Translations under genes and position numbers: made by a program
The notes under the pieces: generated by a model
What the model was told of the DNA's origin: nothing
Databases searched by the model: none
The model's input: the letters and a program-made list of their open reading frames with translations, nothing else
Source: Treponema sp. UBA4692
Lineage (GTDB): Bacteria > Spirochaetota > Spirochaetia > Treponematales > Treponemataceae
Direction: 5' to 3'
DNA length: 64,000 nt
Assembly (NCBI GenBank): GCA_002404895.1
Contig: DHKO01000003.1
Coordinates: forward strand, 27,915 to 91,914
In this document: piece after piece, positions 24,153-32,845 of the stretch
How the letters are laid out: each line of letters starts with the position of its first letter
Numbering within the stretch: the first letter of the stretch is position 1

Positions 24153-25196
24153 ATGCAATCGCTTTATCATCCTGTAAAAATCGGCTCGCTTTCTCTTGAT
24201 GGAAACATCTTCCTTGCTCCTATGGCTGATGTCTCCGATGCGAGCTACCGTTCTATATGCGCGGACTGCGGCGCGGATTTTGCCTATACGGAGCTTATAA
24301 GTTCTGAGGCATTGGTCCGCGACAATAAAAAAACTTTTGATATGATGGTCCGAGCGCCGAATGAAAAAGCGTATGCGGTTCAGATTTTCGGCTCTGACCC
24401 GGAAACGATGGCGAATGCGGCTCGGGTTGTGCTTGAAAAAACTTCCTGCGAGCTTTTGGACATCAACTGCGGCTGTCCTGTTCCGAAAGTCACGAAAACC
24501 GGGGCGGGAAGCGTCTTGACGCGTGAGCCTGAGAGTCTTTACAAAATCGCAAAAGCAGTGGTTGATGCGGCTTCAAATTTCAGCGGAAAGCGAAATGACA
24601 GATTTGGAAATCCTGTTGATTGCAAGCCGATTCCTGTTACTGTGAAAATAAGAACTGGCTGGGACAAAAATCATCTGACATACAAGGAATGTGCTGACGC
24701 CGCTATTTCAGCCGGAGCAAAGGCGATTGCTCTTCACGGCCGGACGGCGGCGCAGGGCTATGAGGGGCAGGCTGACTGGAGCGCGATTTCTGATTTGGTC
24801 GCTTTTGTCGGCGGAAGAATTCCTGTAATTGGAAATGGAGATGTGAAAACTCCGGAAGACGCGAAAAATATGATTGAGCAGACAAAATGCGATGCCGTGA
24901 TGGTTGCCCGGGGCGCGCGCGGAAATCCGTTCCTTTTCACAAAAATAAAAGAATTTCTGACAACTGGAAAAATTCCTGAGATTCCGCTTGAAAGAAGCAT
25001 TGAGGCAGGATTCAAGGAGCTGAATCTCCTTGTTGAAGCTTTTGGAGAGTTTCCTGCCTGTATGAAAATGCGCGGAAGATTCAGCAACTATATGAAAGGC
25101 TTTGACGGCGCGAAGGAATTCCGGCAGAAGATAATCCAGGCGAAAAGCGTCTTGGATTATGAAAATCTCTTTTCGGAACTCCTGAGCACAAAATAA
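24153..25196 (+). CDS. dus: tRNA-dihydrouridine synthase (DusB-like)
   Basis: A 347-residue FMN enzyme that reduces uridines in tRNA. The flavin-binding start (LAPMADVSDASYR) is followed by catalytic C108 within INCGCPVPKV, where typical enzymes read INMGCP. KIRTGWD and IPVIGNGDV complete the barrel, and a helical tRNA-binding domain makes up the last 80 residues. DusB-type is the most likely subgroup, but position specificity cannot be read from the sequence. No clear ribosome site precedes the ATG. It converges on pheS with a 3-nt gap. Confidence 0.92.
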   Translation: MQSLYHPVKIGSLSLDGNIFLAPMADVSDASYRSICADCGADFAYTELISSEALVRDNKKTFDMMVRAPNEKAYAVQIFGSDPETMANAARVVLEKTSCELLDINCGCPVPKVTKTGAGSVLTREPESLYKIAKAVVDAASNFSGKRNDRFGNPVDCKPIPVTVKIRTGWDKNHLTYKECADAAISAGAKAIALHGRTAAQGYEGQADWSAISDLVAFVGGRIPVIGNGDVKTPEDAKNMIEQTKCDAVMVARGARGNPFLFTKIKEFLTTGKIPEIPLERSIEAGFKELNLLVEAFGEFPACMKMRGRFSNYMKGFDGAKEFRQKIIQAKSVLDYENLFSELLSTK

Positions 25197-25199
25197 AGA

Positions 25200-26756
25200 T
25201 TAGAATTTCGCTTTTCTTAGGCGGACTTCCTCGATGTTCTCGCTGAAAAGCTCGCGCAAGTCGTTCAGTCCCAATGCCATAAGCGCCATTCTGTCGATTC
25301 CCATTCCCCATGCGAGAACAGGGCAGTCAAGACCTTGCGCTTCTGTAACTTCCGGACGGAAAATTCCGGCTCCTCCAAGCTCAAACCAGCCCAAGACAGG
25401 GTGCTTGATGTGGACTTCGACAGACGGCTCTGTGAACGGGAAGTAGCCCGGAACATATTTCACTTCTGTTGCTCCTGCAACTTCCTTGGCGAACATTTCG
25501 AGCATTCCAAGCAAAGTGCGCAAATTCACTTCATCGCCAACGATGATTCCTTCTGTCTGGTAGAAGTCAGAGAGATGGGTCGCGTCAACTTTGTCGTATC
25601 TGAAGCATCGGACAATTCCGAAATATTTTCCAGGATTCTGCGCTTTGTGAAGCTGGTGCGCCGAGAGAACTGTTCCCTGCGAGCGCAAGACCAAGCGGCG
25701 TGTGAATTCGTGGTCGAATTCGTAGTTCCAGCCGCGCGAGCCTGTTTTTCCGCCGTTCTTGTGGACTTCCGCTACGTTTGAAAGCCACGGCTCATCAATT
25801 TCTTTCGCGTGTGTAGGATTCTTGATTCTGTAGACATCGTGAATGTCGCGTGCCGCATGAAACTGAGGCATAAAAAGAGCATCTCCGTTCCAAAATTCAG
25901 TCTCAACAAGCGGTCCGTCGTATTCTTGGAATCCGAGCGAAACGAGCTTGTCTTTAACATGCTCCAGGAACTGAACGTAAGGATTTGTGCGGCCCGGAAT
26001 AATTCTTGCAGGAGGAATCGAGATGTTGTATCCGCGGAAAGTTCCGTTTTTCCATTCTCCTGATGCAAGCATTTTTGATGTAAGCTCGCCGATTTCATTT
26101 CCTGTGATTCCGGCTTTTTTAAGCTCGTCAACAACTTCTTTTGAATCCGCCGCGAGTTTATAGACAATAGTCTCTCTTTCGACAATCTTGAAAGGAGAAT
26201 CCGCCGAGCCGCGCTTTTTTGCGTAGCTTGCGATCACTTTCTGCTCGCTGTCTGAAAGTGCTGACTTGTCGAGCTGCCCGTTCTCTGTTTTAGCCGCTTT
26301 TTCAAGAAGAGAGCGAGCGGTCGCCACATTTTCTGGAATCGGCGCGCCTGAATATTCGGCTTTTTTCTCGGAATTCATTTTTAGAACGCCGGATTTTGAA
26401 AGTTGGCCGAACGCAGAGCCGACATCTTTCTGCTCGAGTCCTGTTCCTGCCGCGATTTCAGGAAGCGTTTTTGCTCCGTTTTCTTTTACAAAGTTAATGA
26501 TTTTTTCTTCTGGAATACCATCTTTTGCGTATGAACGGCCAAGCTCTGTAATCTCGTAAAAAGTGTGCTGTGTTTTGCTTGCAACCGAGAGAAGCCCTTT
26601 TCCGCTTAGCCAAGAGAAAGCCTGATTCGCGTGTCCTTCCTTGTAGTCCAGCTCTTTCTGAAGTTTTTCAGATGTAAGCTCATCGTTTTGCGAGTAGTGA
26701 AGAAGAACTTTGATTTCAAGCGGGTGAAGATTCTTGATGATATTCTGAACGTCCAT
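25200..26756 (-). CDS. pheS: Phenylalanyl-tRNA synthetase alpha chain, archaeal/eukaryotic type
   Basis: A 518-residue alpha subunit, much longer than the roughly 340 of usual bacterial PheS. Winged-helix domains occupy the first 200 residues, as in archaeal and eukaryotic enzymes. The catalytic core carries class II motifs, with FDHEFTRRLVLRSQGT around motif 2, the YFGIVRCFRYD stretch and GMGIDRMALMALG as motif 3. Spirochaetes are known to carry this type by ancient transfer. The beta subunit gene is not adjacent and not in the window. A terminator from the upstream gene lies just before it. Confidence 0.94.
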   Translation of the reverse strand: MDVQNIIKNLHPLEIKVLLHYSQNDELTSEKLQKELDYKEGHANQAFSWLSGKGLLSVASKTQHTFYEITELGRSYAKDGIPEEKIINFVKENGAKTLPEIAAGTGLEQKDVGSAFGQLSKSGVLKMNSEKKAEYSGAPIPENVATARSLLEKAAKTENGQLDKSALSDSEQKVIASYAKKRGSADSPFKIVERETIVYKLAADSKEVVDELKKAGITGNEIGELTSKMLASGEWKNGTFRGYNISIPPARIIPGRTNPYVQFLEHVKDKLVSLGFQEYDGPLVETEFWNGDALFMPQFHAARDIHDVYRIKNPTHAKEIDEPWLSNVAEVHKNGGKTGSRGWNYEFDHEFTRRLVLRSQGTVLSAHQLHKAQNPGKYFGIVRCFRYDKVDATHLSDFYQTEGIIVGDEVNLRTLLGMLEMFAKEVAGATEVKYVPGYFPFTEPSVEVHIKHPVLGWFELGGAGIFRPEVTEAQGLDCPVLAWGMGIDRMALMALGLNDLRELFSENIEEVRLRKAKF

Positions 26757-26784
26757 TTTTTTATTAACTCCAAATCTATAAAAA

Positions 26785-26818
26785 TTTTGAGCCAGCCCCG
26801 TTTAGAAGCCGGCTCGCA
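26785..26818 (-). terminator. Terminator after the 26837-27226 gene
   Basis: On the minus strand GAGCCGGC pairs with GCTGGCTC (8 bp with one G-U) around an 11-nt loop and runs into AAAATTTTT. It separates the small exported protein gene from pheS. Confidence 0.7.
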
Positions 26819-26836
26819 AAAAATCTAAAAAAACTT

Positions 26837-27226
26837 TTAGCGGTAGAACTTTACATAAGACGAATAAGTCGCCCATTTCAAGTTCTTGTCATCCTTAAAG
26901 TATTTTATAGAATCTCTTTTGAGATATTTGTAAGAATAATACTGGTTCTGTTTCTGGAAATCCTGAAGACAAGCGAGAACTGAATTCATCGCTTCTCCCT
27001 GGTCATAGGAAACTGCCATGCAAGTGTAGTAGATATGAACTTCATCGGTGAGCGGTGTGTATTCAATCTGAACTTTAGCTGTCTTGTTGGTGACGTGCTG
27101 CTCCTCAGGCGTGATTGTTCTTGTCAATGTGTCCTGCGGCTGTTTAAGCAAATCCTCTACTTCATCAGAAAAAGCGTATCCTGAAAAACACATCAGCGCA
27201 GCAATTACAGCAAAAATTTTTTTCAT
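26837..27226 (-). CDS. Small exported protein, function unknown
   Basis: A 129-residue product with a clear signal peptide cleaved near YAFSDEVE. The mature part is about 109 residues, rich in Tyr, Lys and Gln (QNQYYSYKYLKRD), with two cysteine positions (YYTCMAV, VLACLQ). No family recognised. GGAGG precedes the ATG. It is 39 nt after an exported protein of unknown role, with a terminator behind it, so it may be the last gene of that operon. Confidence 0.7.
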   Translation of the reverse strand: MKKIFAVIAALMCFSGYAFSDEVEDLLKQPQDTLTRTITPEEQHVTNKTAKVQIEYTPLTDEVHIYYTCMAVSYDQGEAMNSVLACLQDFQKQNQYYSYKYLKRDSIKYFKDDKNLKWATYSSYVKFYR

Positions 27227-27265
27227 TTTCTTCCTCCAAGCACACAGCTTTTTAGAATTTGTTGT

Positions 27266-28132
27266 CTAAAAAGTCTTATATTCCACTATTCTATCTGATT
27301 CCATAAAAAAATCAAGGGCGACCATATAGCGGCCTGCATCTATGCCGATTACAGGCGGCTTGCTAAGAAGAGCTTTTCCGGCTATTTCTTTCGGCTTTGT
27401 CTTTACATGGTTTCGCTCGAAAGCTCTGACAGCCTGCTTCAAGGCTTCTCCGCACGCTTTCTGGATTCCTTCAAAGCCTTCTGAAAGCGGCGCGTAGCCG
27501 ACTCCTCTGATATTCCTGAAATTCACGCTTTTCCACGAGTTGTAAAGCATAATCTGCGCCGGAGTGCGCTCGTATTCCACCCAGACATTGAGCCTTTGTT
27601 CCTTTATCCACGGGCTTGCGTATTTTATCCTTGAAATTTCCTGCGGAGAGAGTTCCTGAACTGGCGAGAAGTCAAAATATTCCTGAACATTTCTTTTCTT
27701 GTCGTAAGGCGTGTAGTCAAAATTCCAGCCGTAAATCATTCCTGAAAGGATAAAAGGCGCGGTCTGCCTGATTTTTGAGATTGGAAGCGAGTTCAGGTCG
27801 TCTTTTTTCTGAAAATCATCGATTCCCGGAAATGCCTCGGTCGAAGCCCAGAGCGCGATTCTTATGTTTTTTTCAAGAGAGACTTCCTGAGACGGAAGAG
27901 ATGAAATTTGAAGCGCGAAAATTGCCGGCAGAATCAGTTTTAGTTTTTTTAAAAGAGACTTCGCGGAAAAAATTGCGACTGTTTTTAAGTCCTTTTTAGA
28001 TTTTTTCCCTAAGAAAGAATTAGGAATTCTTAAGCGATTTATTTTTTTTGAGGTGAAAATGCCCGCCGGGTTTGGAAAACTGAAAATCTTTATTTGCTGG
28101 AAGCTTGAAAAGTCTGGATTTTTTGTGCTCAA
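27266..28132 (-). CDS. Exported protein of unknown function (TTG start)
   Basis: A 288-residue protein. A long basic N-terminal part leads to a hydrophobic stretch near residues 62-80 (LILPAIFALQISSLPSQE), probably a signal peptide or anchor. The mature region has no recognised fold. The first Met is far inside. A TTG at 28132 preceded by GGAG at 8 nt explains the start, 1 nt after the rhomboid stop. The 60 residues before the hydrophobic stretch are unusually long for a signal peptide. It is last of four tightly packed genes. Confidence 0.65.
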   Translation of the reverse strand: MSTKNPDFSSFQQIKIFSFPNPAGIFTSKKINRLRIPNSFLGKKSKKDLKTVAIFSAKSLLKKLKLILPAIFALQISSLPSQEVSLEKNIRIALWASTEAFPGIDDFQKKDDLNSLPISKIRQTAPFILSGMIYGWNFDYTPYDKKRNVQEYFDFSPVQELSPQEISRIKYASPWIKEQRLNVWVEYERTPAQIMLYNSWKSVNFRNIRGVGYAPLSEGFEGIQKACGEALKQAVRAFERNHVKTKPKEIAGKALLSKPPVIGIDAGRYMVALDFFMESDRIVEYKTF

Positions 28133-28133
28133 G

Positions 28134-28778
28134 TTATTTTCTCCAGGCGTTTTTCCATATTTTTAGAGGATTTATTCCCATTCTCACCACGAAATAAAGA
28201 AATGCGACTGCGAATCCTGCAAGATGAGTGTAATGCGCTACGTTGGAGCTTCCGATAAATTGGCTTCCAAATTCAATTAGAGTGTAGATGACCACAAGAA
28301 GCGGGGCAGGCAGCGGAATTATTCCCCAGATGTAGATGACGGATTTCGGGAATATGACGGCGTATGCGAAAAGAATTCCGTAGATTGCGCCGCTTGCTCC
28401 GACAAGGCTCACTATGTAATTTCCAGTGAAATAATAAAAAGCGACCGAGAAAAGTCCGCTGAAAATTCCAATCACGAAATAAAGCAGAACAAATTCCTTT
28501 GTTCCGATTGCGCGCTCAACCGTCACGCCGAAAAAAAGAAGGCCGAGCATATTGAAGAAAATATGGCTCCATCCGCCGTGGATAAACATATAAGTTACCG
28601 GCTGCCAAAACATCTTGCTGAAAATGAATCCCGCGACATTCAGGGCAAACGCGTTTTCGTTCAGTCTGAAAACATTGAAGAAGTTAAAATAGAAGAAAAC
28701 TGCCACATTTATGATTATTATCCATAAAGTCGCGTTCTTGTAGCTGTATCTGAAAGGCTTCCGCAGTATGTTGCTCAT
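28134..28778 (-). CDS. Rhomboid-family intramembrane serine protease
   Basis: A 214-residue protein with six membrane helices. Catalytic S129 (GASGAIYG) and H185 (HYTHLAGF) form the rhomboid dyad, and the HGGWSHIFFNM loop matches the conserved helix 2. It should cleave membrane-embedded substrates; the target is unknown, though exported neighbours are candidates. The start overlaps the upstream stop (TGATG at 28778). Confidence 0.93.
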   Translation of the reverse strand: MSNILRKPFRYSYKNATLWIIIINVAVFFYFNFFNVFRLNENAFALNVAGFIFSKMFWQPVTYMFIHGGWSHIFFNMLGLLFFGVTVERAIGTKEFVLLYFVIGIFSGLFSVAFYYFTGNYIVSLVGASGAIYGILFAYAVIFPKSVIYIWGIIPLPAPLLVVIYTLIEFGSQFIGSSNVAHYTHLAGFAVAFLYFVVRMGINPLKIWKNAWRK

Positions 28779-29890
28779 CAGGACTCAACCTTTACTTCTG
28801 AGATAAGTTTCGGGTCAGCGAAAGTAACTTTGTTTCTTCCGCTCCGCTTTGAAACGTAAAGCGCCTGGTCTGCCTGATTCACTAGAATTTTTGCCGAGGT
28901 AACGGGATTTTCCACAGTGTCAAAAGTGGATACTCCGACTGAAATAGTAACTTTCACGTGCTGGTTTTCATAGTTGAAGTCGAACTGCTCGATTTTGCTT
29001 CGGATTCTGTCGGCGACGGTCATCGCGTCCTCTTTTTTTGTGTGGTTCAGAAGAACTGTGAATTCCTCTCCGCCGTATCTTGCAGCCAAATCCTGGCTTC
29101 TTATTGAAGATTTTATGACTTTTGCGACAGTCTGGAGAACGTAGTCTCCGCAGGCGTGGCCGTAAGTGTCATTGAACCGCTTGAAAAAATCGATGTCGAA
29201 CATCATTACGGAAACGTTCTCGTCGTTCGCCAAAGCCGTGTCGAGCTTATCTGTAAGGACATTGAAGAAAAAATATTTGAGCTTCAGGTGCGTCATCATA
29301 TCGGTTGATGAACGCTCAACCAAAGCCGCGTTGTTGATTGCGATTGCCGCAAGAGATGCGATTCCTGTAATCTGCTCTTTTTCGTACGCGCTGTAGCCTG
29401 ATTCTTCAGACAAAGTGATTCTCTCGCCCAGAACAAGGATTCCGTTCAAGTGCTTGTGCTGAATCAGAGGAACTACAAGCGATGGATGGAGAGACGAAAG
29501 AACGGAGATGTCAGCCGCGCCGTCTAGCCGGGAAGCAATCTCGTCCATTGAAAGCGGGGAAGGGCTGCTTTCAAGAAGCCGCGCAATCTCGTTTGTTGTT
29601 GGAATAACATAGTGGATATTCGGGTCGATGTCGATTCCGCTGTAGTTCTCGTCAAGCTGATAGTTGTCGCTGTTCAGCGCGTTCAGAACGAAAACTCCCG
29701 CCCCTAGAACATGGAACTGCCCCATGCAGGTGTATAAAATCGATTCGATGAGCTTTGAGAACTCAAGCGTTGAGCAAAGCGAGCGTGAGATTTCAAGAAG
29801 CTGCTGAAGGTCGTAAATCTTCTTTTCGTACTGTCCGATTATTTCCTGGACATCTGAATCTTGTGTTGTGATTGGGATTTCGTTATTCAT
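28778..29890 (-). CDS. Diguanylate cyclase with GAF sensor domain
   Basis: A 370-residue soluble c-di-GMP synthase. A short coiled coil (about 15-40) precedes a GAF domain (about 40-190). The GGDEF domain (about 205-365) has active-site GGEEF at 273-277, so catalysis is expected. RSQD at 264-267 is the RxxD inhibitory site with correct spacing, so product feedback is likely. It overlaps both neighbours by a few bases and is probably translationally coupled with them. Confidence 0.93.
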   Translation of the reverse strand: MNNEIPITTQDSDVQEIIGQYEKKIYDLQQLLEISRSLCSTLEFSKLIESILYTCMGQFHVLGAGVFVLNALNSDNYQLDENYSGIDIDPNIHYVIPTTNEIARLLESSPSPLSMDEIASRLDGAADISVLSSLHPSLVVPLIQHKHLNGILVLGERITLSEESGYSAYEKEQITGIASLAAIAINNAALVERSSTDMMTHLKLKYFFFNVLTDKLDTALANDENVSVMMFDIDFFKRFNDTYGHACGDYVLQTVAKVIKSSIRSQDLAARYGGEEFTVLLNHTKKEDAMTVADRIRSKIEQFDFNYENQHVKVTISVGVSTFDTVENPVTSAKILVNQADQALYVSKRSGRNKVTFADPKLISEVKVES

Positions 29891-31472
29891 GGTCGTGCTC
29901 TATGTCTCCGATAATTGCATAGTTCTTCATGATTTTGAGGAACAGCTTCCAGTTTCCGTGCTGCTGCTCAATAATGCCGGAACCGTCTCTGTTTCTTGTT
30001 GAAGAAAGCAGAACTTTTATGTTTGAAACTATATCAGATTTTGATTTTTTTGCGTCAACGATAAGCTCGCCGATTTCTCTGTATAGGTCAAAAAAATTGC
30101 TTGAACATTCCTGAACCAGCTTGTGCGCCTGATCGTTTATATTATCGACCATGACTCCGACCTTTTTAAGAAAATCAGAGTCCCTTTTGCTGTCCTGAAT
30201 CAGGCCGGTAAGCTCCGCCGCGTCGTTTTTCTTCTCGCGGTCAAAAGAATTCTCAAAGTCGCTTAGATTCTGTTTTATCTCGTTGACCGCGTAGACAATC
30301 GAAGAGAACTGCGTTTTATAGTCGGAATTGTTGAAAAATCCCTCTATTACGATGTTGTTCAGAACATTCATGACGGGCTCGGTCATGTATGTAGCCATGA
30401 AAGTCTTGATGACCTGAAGAGGCGTAATCCAGACGAAAGAGAACGGCGTGTTCTTCCTTAGAAGGCTGTTTGTTTCCGCGTTGTAGGTTTTCAGCTCGAG
30501 AATCGGCTCGTCGTTGAAAAGCTCCTTTATTTCAAACGAGACTGTGTAGTCCTTGATTTCGCTTTTAATCCGTTCGCTGTCCGAGGCGAATTTTCCCTGA
30601 AATCCTTCTATGAAATTTTTCAGCGAATTTGACTGGTAGGCGGTTGTGTCGAGAACCGGCTTCGGGTCTTTTTTTCCTAGGCAGATAACTTTTTTGATTA
30701 CATCCGCCGTGAGATACCTTGTGAAAACTGAATTTATCTTTCTGAGATTATGAAGAATTTCCTGCTGCTTTTTTTCCGGCACTTCGTTTCCGCTGCTCAG
30801 CTGCTTAAGAGCTATAATCGCCCGCGCTTCGGCGGTGTCAAGCTCAAAATTTCCTATGATGTAATAAAAGTCCATAAGCGCAGGCTCTGCTTGCTCCGGC
30901 AGCGCAGGATGGACGTTCCCGAAAGACGACGATGTGATTCCGTCAAAATTCGAGTCGAAAACTTTTATGACGCTCACGTAGTTGAACCGGCAGATGTCGG
31001 CGAGCTGCTTTAGCCTTGAGATTGTCTGGTCTATTTTTGCGAATTCCGGGGTTTTTATCTGCCTTAGAATCGACTCCATTGTGTGCTTCTGGCTGTCAAG
31101 AACCTTGTTTATCGGCAAATCCGAATCCACAACGGCTTTTTTTCTTGACTCGTATGAAAGTTTTCCGATTTTTTCCTGAGTGTCCGGCGAGAATCCCGTG
31201 ATAATAAGCTGGCTTTCAAAAAGCTTTGCGCGGTGGACGTTCTCCGAATTTATTGTTGACGCGAGAATGTCGTCTATCGGCTTTGTGTTTTCGTATAAGA
31301 TTCTGAAAAGCTCGGCGAAATTCGGCTGGAGCATTCCGTTCTTGTAAATCTGGAAAGGAAGGGCTTTCAGCTCGTTTTCAATTTTGTGAAGCTCTGTGCG
31401 TTTTTTTACCTCTGGTGAAGAGCTCATGAAAATCGACTGAAAGAAGTCTGTGACCGCCTGAAAAAATCCCAT
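29883..31472 (-). CDS. Large helical protein of unknown function (possibly DUF5312)
   Basis: A 529-residue soluble, mainly helical protein with no membrane segment and no catalytic motif I can name. An amphipathic start (MGFFQAVTDFFQSIF) may touch the membrane. I associate this type with Treponema (annotated there as DUF5312), but this is recollection only. It heads the operon with the diguanylate cyclase, the rhomboid and an exported protein. The promoter is leaderless-like: TAGAAT ends 6 nt before the ATG. Confidence 0.65.
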   Translation of the reverse strand: MGFFQAVTDFFQSIFMSSSPEVKKRTELHKIENELKALPFQIYKNGMLQPNFAELFRILYENTKPIDDILASTINSENVHRAKLFESQLIITGFSPDTQEKIGKLSYESRKKAVVDSDLPINKVLDSQKHTMESILRQIKTPEFAKIDQTISRLKQLADICRFNYVSVIKVFDSNFDGITSSSFGNVHPALPEQAEPALMDFYYIIGNFELDTAEARAIIALKQLSSGNEVPEKKQQEILHNLRKINSVFTRYLTADVIKKVICLGKKDPKPVLDTTAYQSNSLKNFIEGFQGKFASDSERIKSEIKDYTVSFEIKELFNDEPILELKTYNAETNSLLRKNTPFSFVWITPLQVIKTFMATYMTEPVMNVLNNIVIEGFFNNSDYKTQFSSIVYAVNEIKQNLSDFENSFDREKKNDAAELTGLIQDSKRDSDFLKKVGVMVDNINDQAHKLVQECSSNFFDLYREIGELIVDAKKSKSDIVSNIKVLLSSTRNRDGSGIIEQQHGNWKLFLKIMKNYAIIGDIEHDHE

Positions 31473-31477
31473 ATGCC

Positions 31478-31507
31478 AATTCTAATTCCAAAAAAAGATT
31501 TTAACAA
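31478..31507 (-). promoter_or_regulatory. Leaderless-type promoter of the 31472 operon
   Basis: On the minus strand, TTGTTA, 16-17 nt, TAGAAT, then 6 nt to the start codon. Coordinates are good to about one base. Confidence 0.5.
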
Positions 31508-31544
31508 CTTCTAAAATCGCGCCGGAGAAATATCGCCTGTATTT

Positions 31545-32165
31545 TTACCAGTCCTTGACTAAAAGCAGGCAGCCTTCCTTGACGCTCACTTTCGCTGTTT
31601 TTCCTTTTGGAACCTCGTTGCTAACTCCATACTGGTAAGTTACAGGAATTTCCGCGTTGTCAAGATTATAGAGCGCGTCTTTTATTGTGATTCCTTTTGC
31701 AGTTCCCGAGACATTCAGAAGCGAAAAATAAGAGAATTTGTCTTCGATTTTGACTTCTTCTTGCCCGGCAATTTCAAGCTCGGAATAGTCGTCGAGCATA
31801 AGCGCGCGGACTTTCTCTTCTCTGCATTTCAAAAGCATTGAGATGTTTCCAATCGTGTGGTCGAGCCTTCCTCCAATCATCCCGATGAAGAGAAAATCCT
31901 TGAAGCCGCGTGCAAGAGCTGTTTTGAGCGCGAAAACAGAGTCTGTGTCGTCTTTCTCGTGCGGAAGAACGATTGTCTCCACGTCAAGATGAGGATTTTC
32001 ATGCGAGTCGAAGTCTCCGACAATCAAATCCGGCTTTATTTTCAGATTTTCAAGATGGTCAAGCCCGCCGTCGCAGACAATAAAAAAGTCGTCCGCTCGA
32101 AGATATTCCCGGATTTTTCCGTAATTGGAGATTTTTGCCGCGCCGATTACAACACAACGTTTCAT
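31545..32165 (-). CDS. thiN: Thiamine pyrophosphokinase
   Basis: A 206-residue enzyme that makes thiamine diphosphate from thiamine and ATP. The catalytic domain shows FIVCDGGLDHL, PDLIVGDFDS and KDDTDSVFALKTAL, the acidic motifs of the family. The GGRLDHTIGNISML motif and the C-terminal beta domain with SNEVPKG follow. No thiamine riboswitch-like structure was seen upstream. It is followed in the next 95 nt by a membrane protein gene on the same strand, read before it. Confidence 0.93.
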   Translation of the reverse strand: MKRCVVIGAAKISNYGKIREYLRADDFFIVCDGGLDHLENLKIKPDLIVGDFDSHENPHLDVETIVLPHEKDDTDSVFALKTALARGFKDFLFIGMIGGRLDHTIGNISMLLKCREEKVRALMLDDYSELEIAGQEEVKIEDKFSYFSLLNVSGTAKGITIKDALYNLDNAEIPVTYQYGVSNEVPKGKTAKVSVKEGCLLLVKDW

Positions 32166-32260
32166 ATTTTGTCCCTAAAAGTTCCAGTTCCGAAGGCGAA
32201 AAATAAGAGAGAATTTTTGATTTCGTTTTGACTTCTGATGAAAATTTCGCAAAACAAAAA

Positions 32261-32707
32261 TTACAATGAAGAATCTGTGTTTTCAGAAGAAACGCCTGTT
32301 TTTTCATCGGAAGATTTTTCTGCCGCGGCATTTTCGTTCTCTGATTTTTTCGGCTCTTCCGCATTTTTCTCAGATTTCTTGAAAAGTGGTCTCTTTTCTT
32401 TCTTCTGGCTTTTGCTCACGTCTTTCTTGATTTTAAAGTCGAACAAGGTTTTTGACTCCTCGTCCTGATTTTTCTGCTTGGAGATTTTCGCTTCAGCTCC
32501 GTTTTTCTTGTTTTTTCTGCTGTGGAAAGTGAACGGAATCATGACGATTGCGCCCGCCAAAAACGAGACGACCGCCGTCAGAAAGACAGGAACATTCTGG
32601 ACAGTCTTGAAAATGAAATTTATGTTGCAGCGGTTGTCCAGGTTCGCGCCCGCAAAAAGCGTTACTGCAAGCAGCAAGATGATTGTTCCGATTAAGCGTA
32701 CTGGCAT
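32261..32707 (-). CDS. LapA-like small membrane protein with charged tail
   Basis: A 148-residue protein with two membrane helices (about 5-22 and 38-60) separated by a short loop, as in the LapA/DUF1049 group. The remaining 85 residues are an unusually long Lys/Glu/Ser-rich cytosolic tail of low complexity. LapA-type proteins take part in envelope assembly in enterobacteria; the role here is open. It is read toward thiN. Confidence 0.65.
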   Translation of the reverse strand: MPVRLIGTIILLLAVTLFAGANLDNRCNINFIFKTVQNVPVFLTAVVSFLAGAIVMIPFTFHSRKNKKNGAEAKISKQKNQDEESKTLFDFKIKKDVSKSQKKEKRPLFKKSEKNAEEPKKSENENAAAEKSSDEKTGVSSENTDSSL

Positions 32708-32731
32708 ATTTTTATTCTCCTTAAAAAAATA

Positions 32732-32806
32732 TTGTCATGCTGAATGATATAAAGTATACAGATTCCGAAAATAAGCGAGCATAAAACTCTCGAGTTCGGA
32801 ATTGCA
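32732..32806. repeat. Dispersed repeat B, degenerate copy
   Basis: Contains TGTCATGCTGAA, CAGATTCCGAA, AAGCGAGCA and GAGTTCGGAATTG. These pieces are shared with the copies near 40255 and 63697 but in shortened order. It lies in the gap between the miaB and LapA-like genes. Confidence 0.5.
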
Positions 32807-32845
32807 CTTTTTCTTTTTGCTTTTCCGCCGAGTCCGCACGGCAGT

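Noticed and set aside
26757..26836. T-box leader before pheS
   Set aside because: The gap is too short and is mostly the terminator of the upstream gene.
32166..32260. Thiamine riboswitch before thiN
   Set aside because: The gap lacks the conserved CUGAGA and ACCUGAU elements. A kinase for ready-made thiamine often lacks such control.
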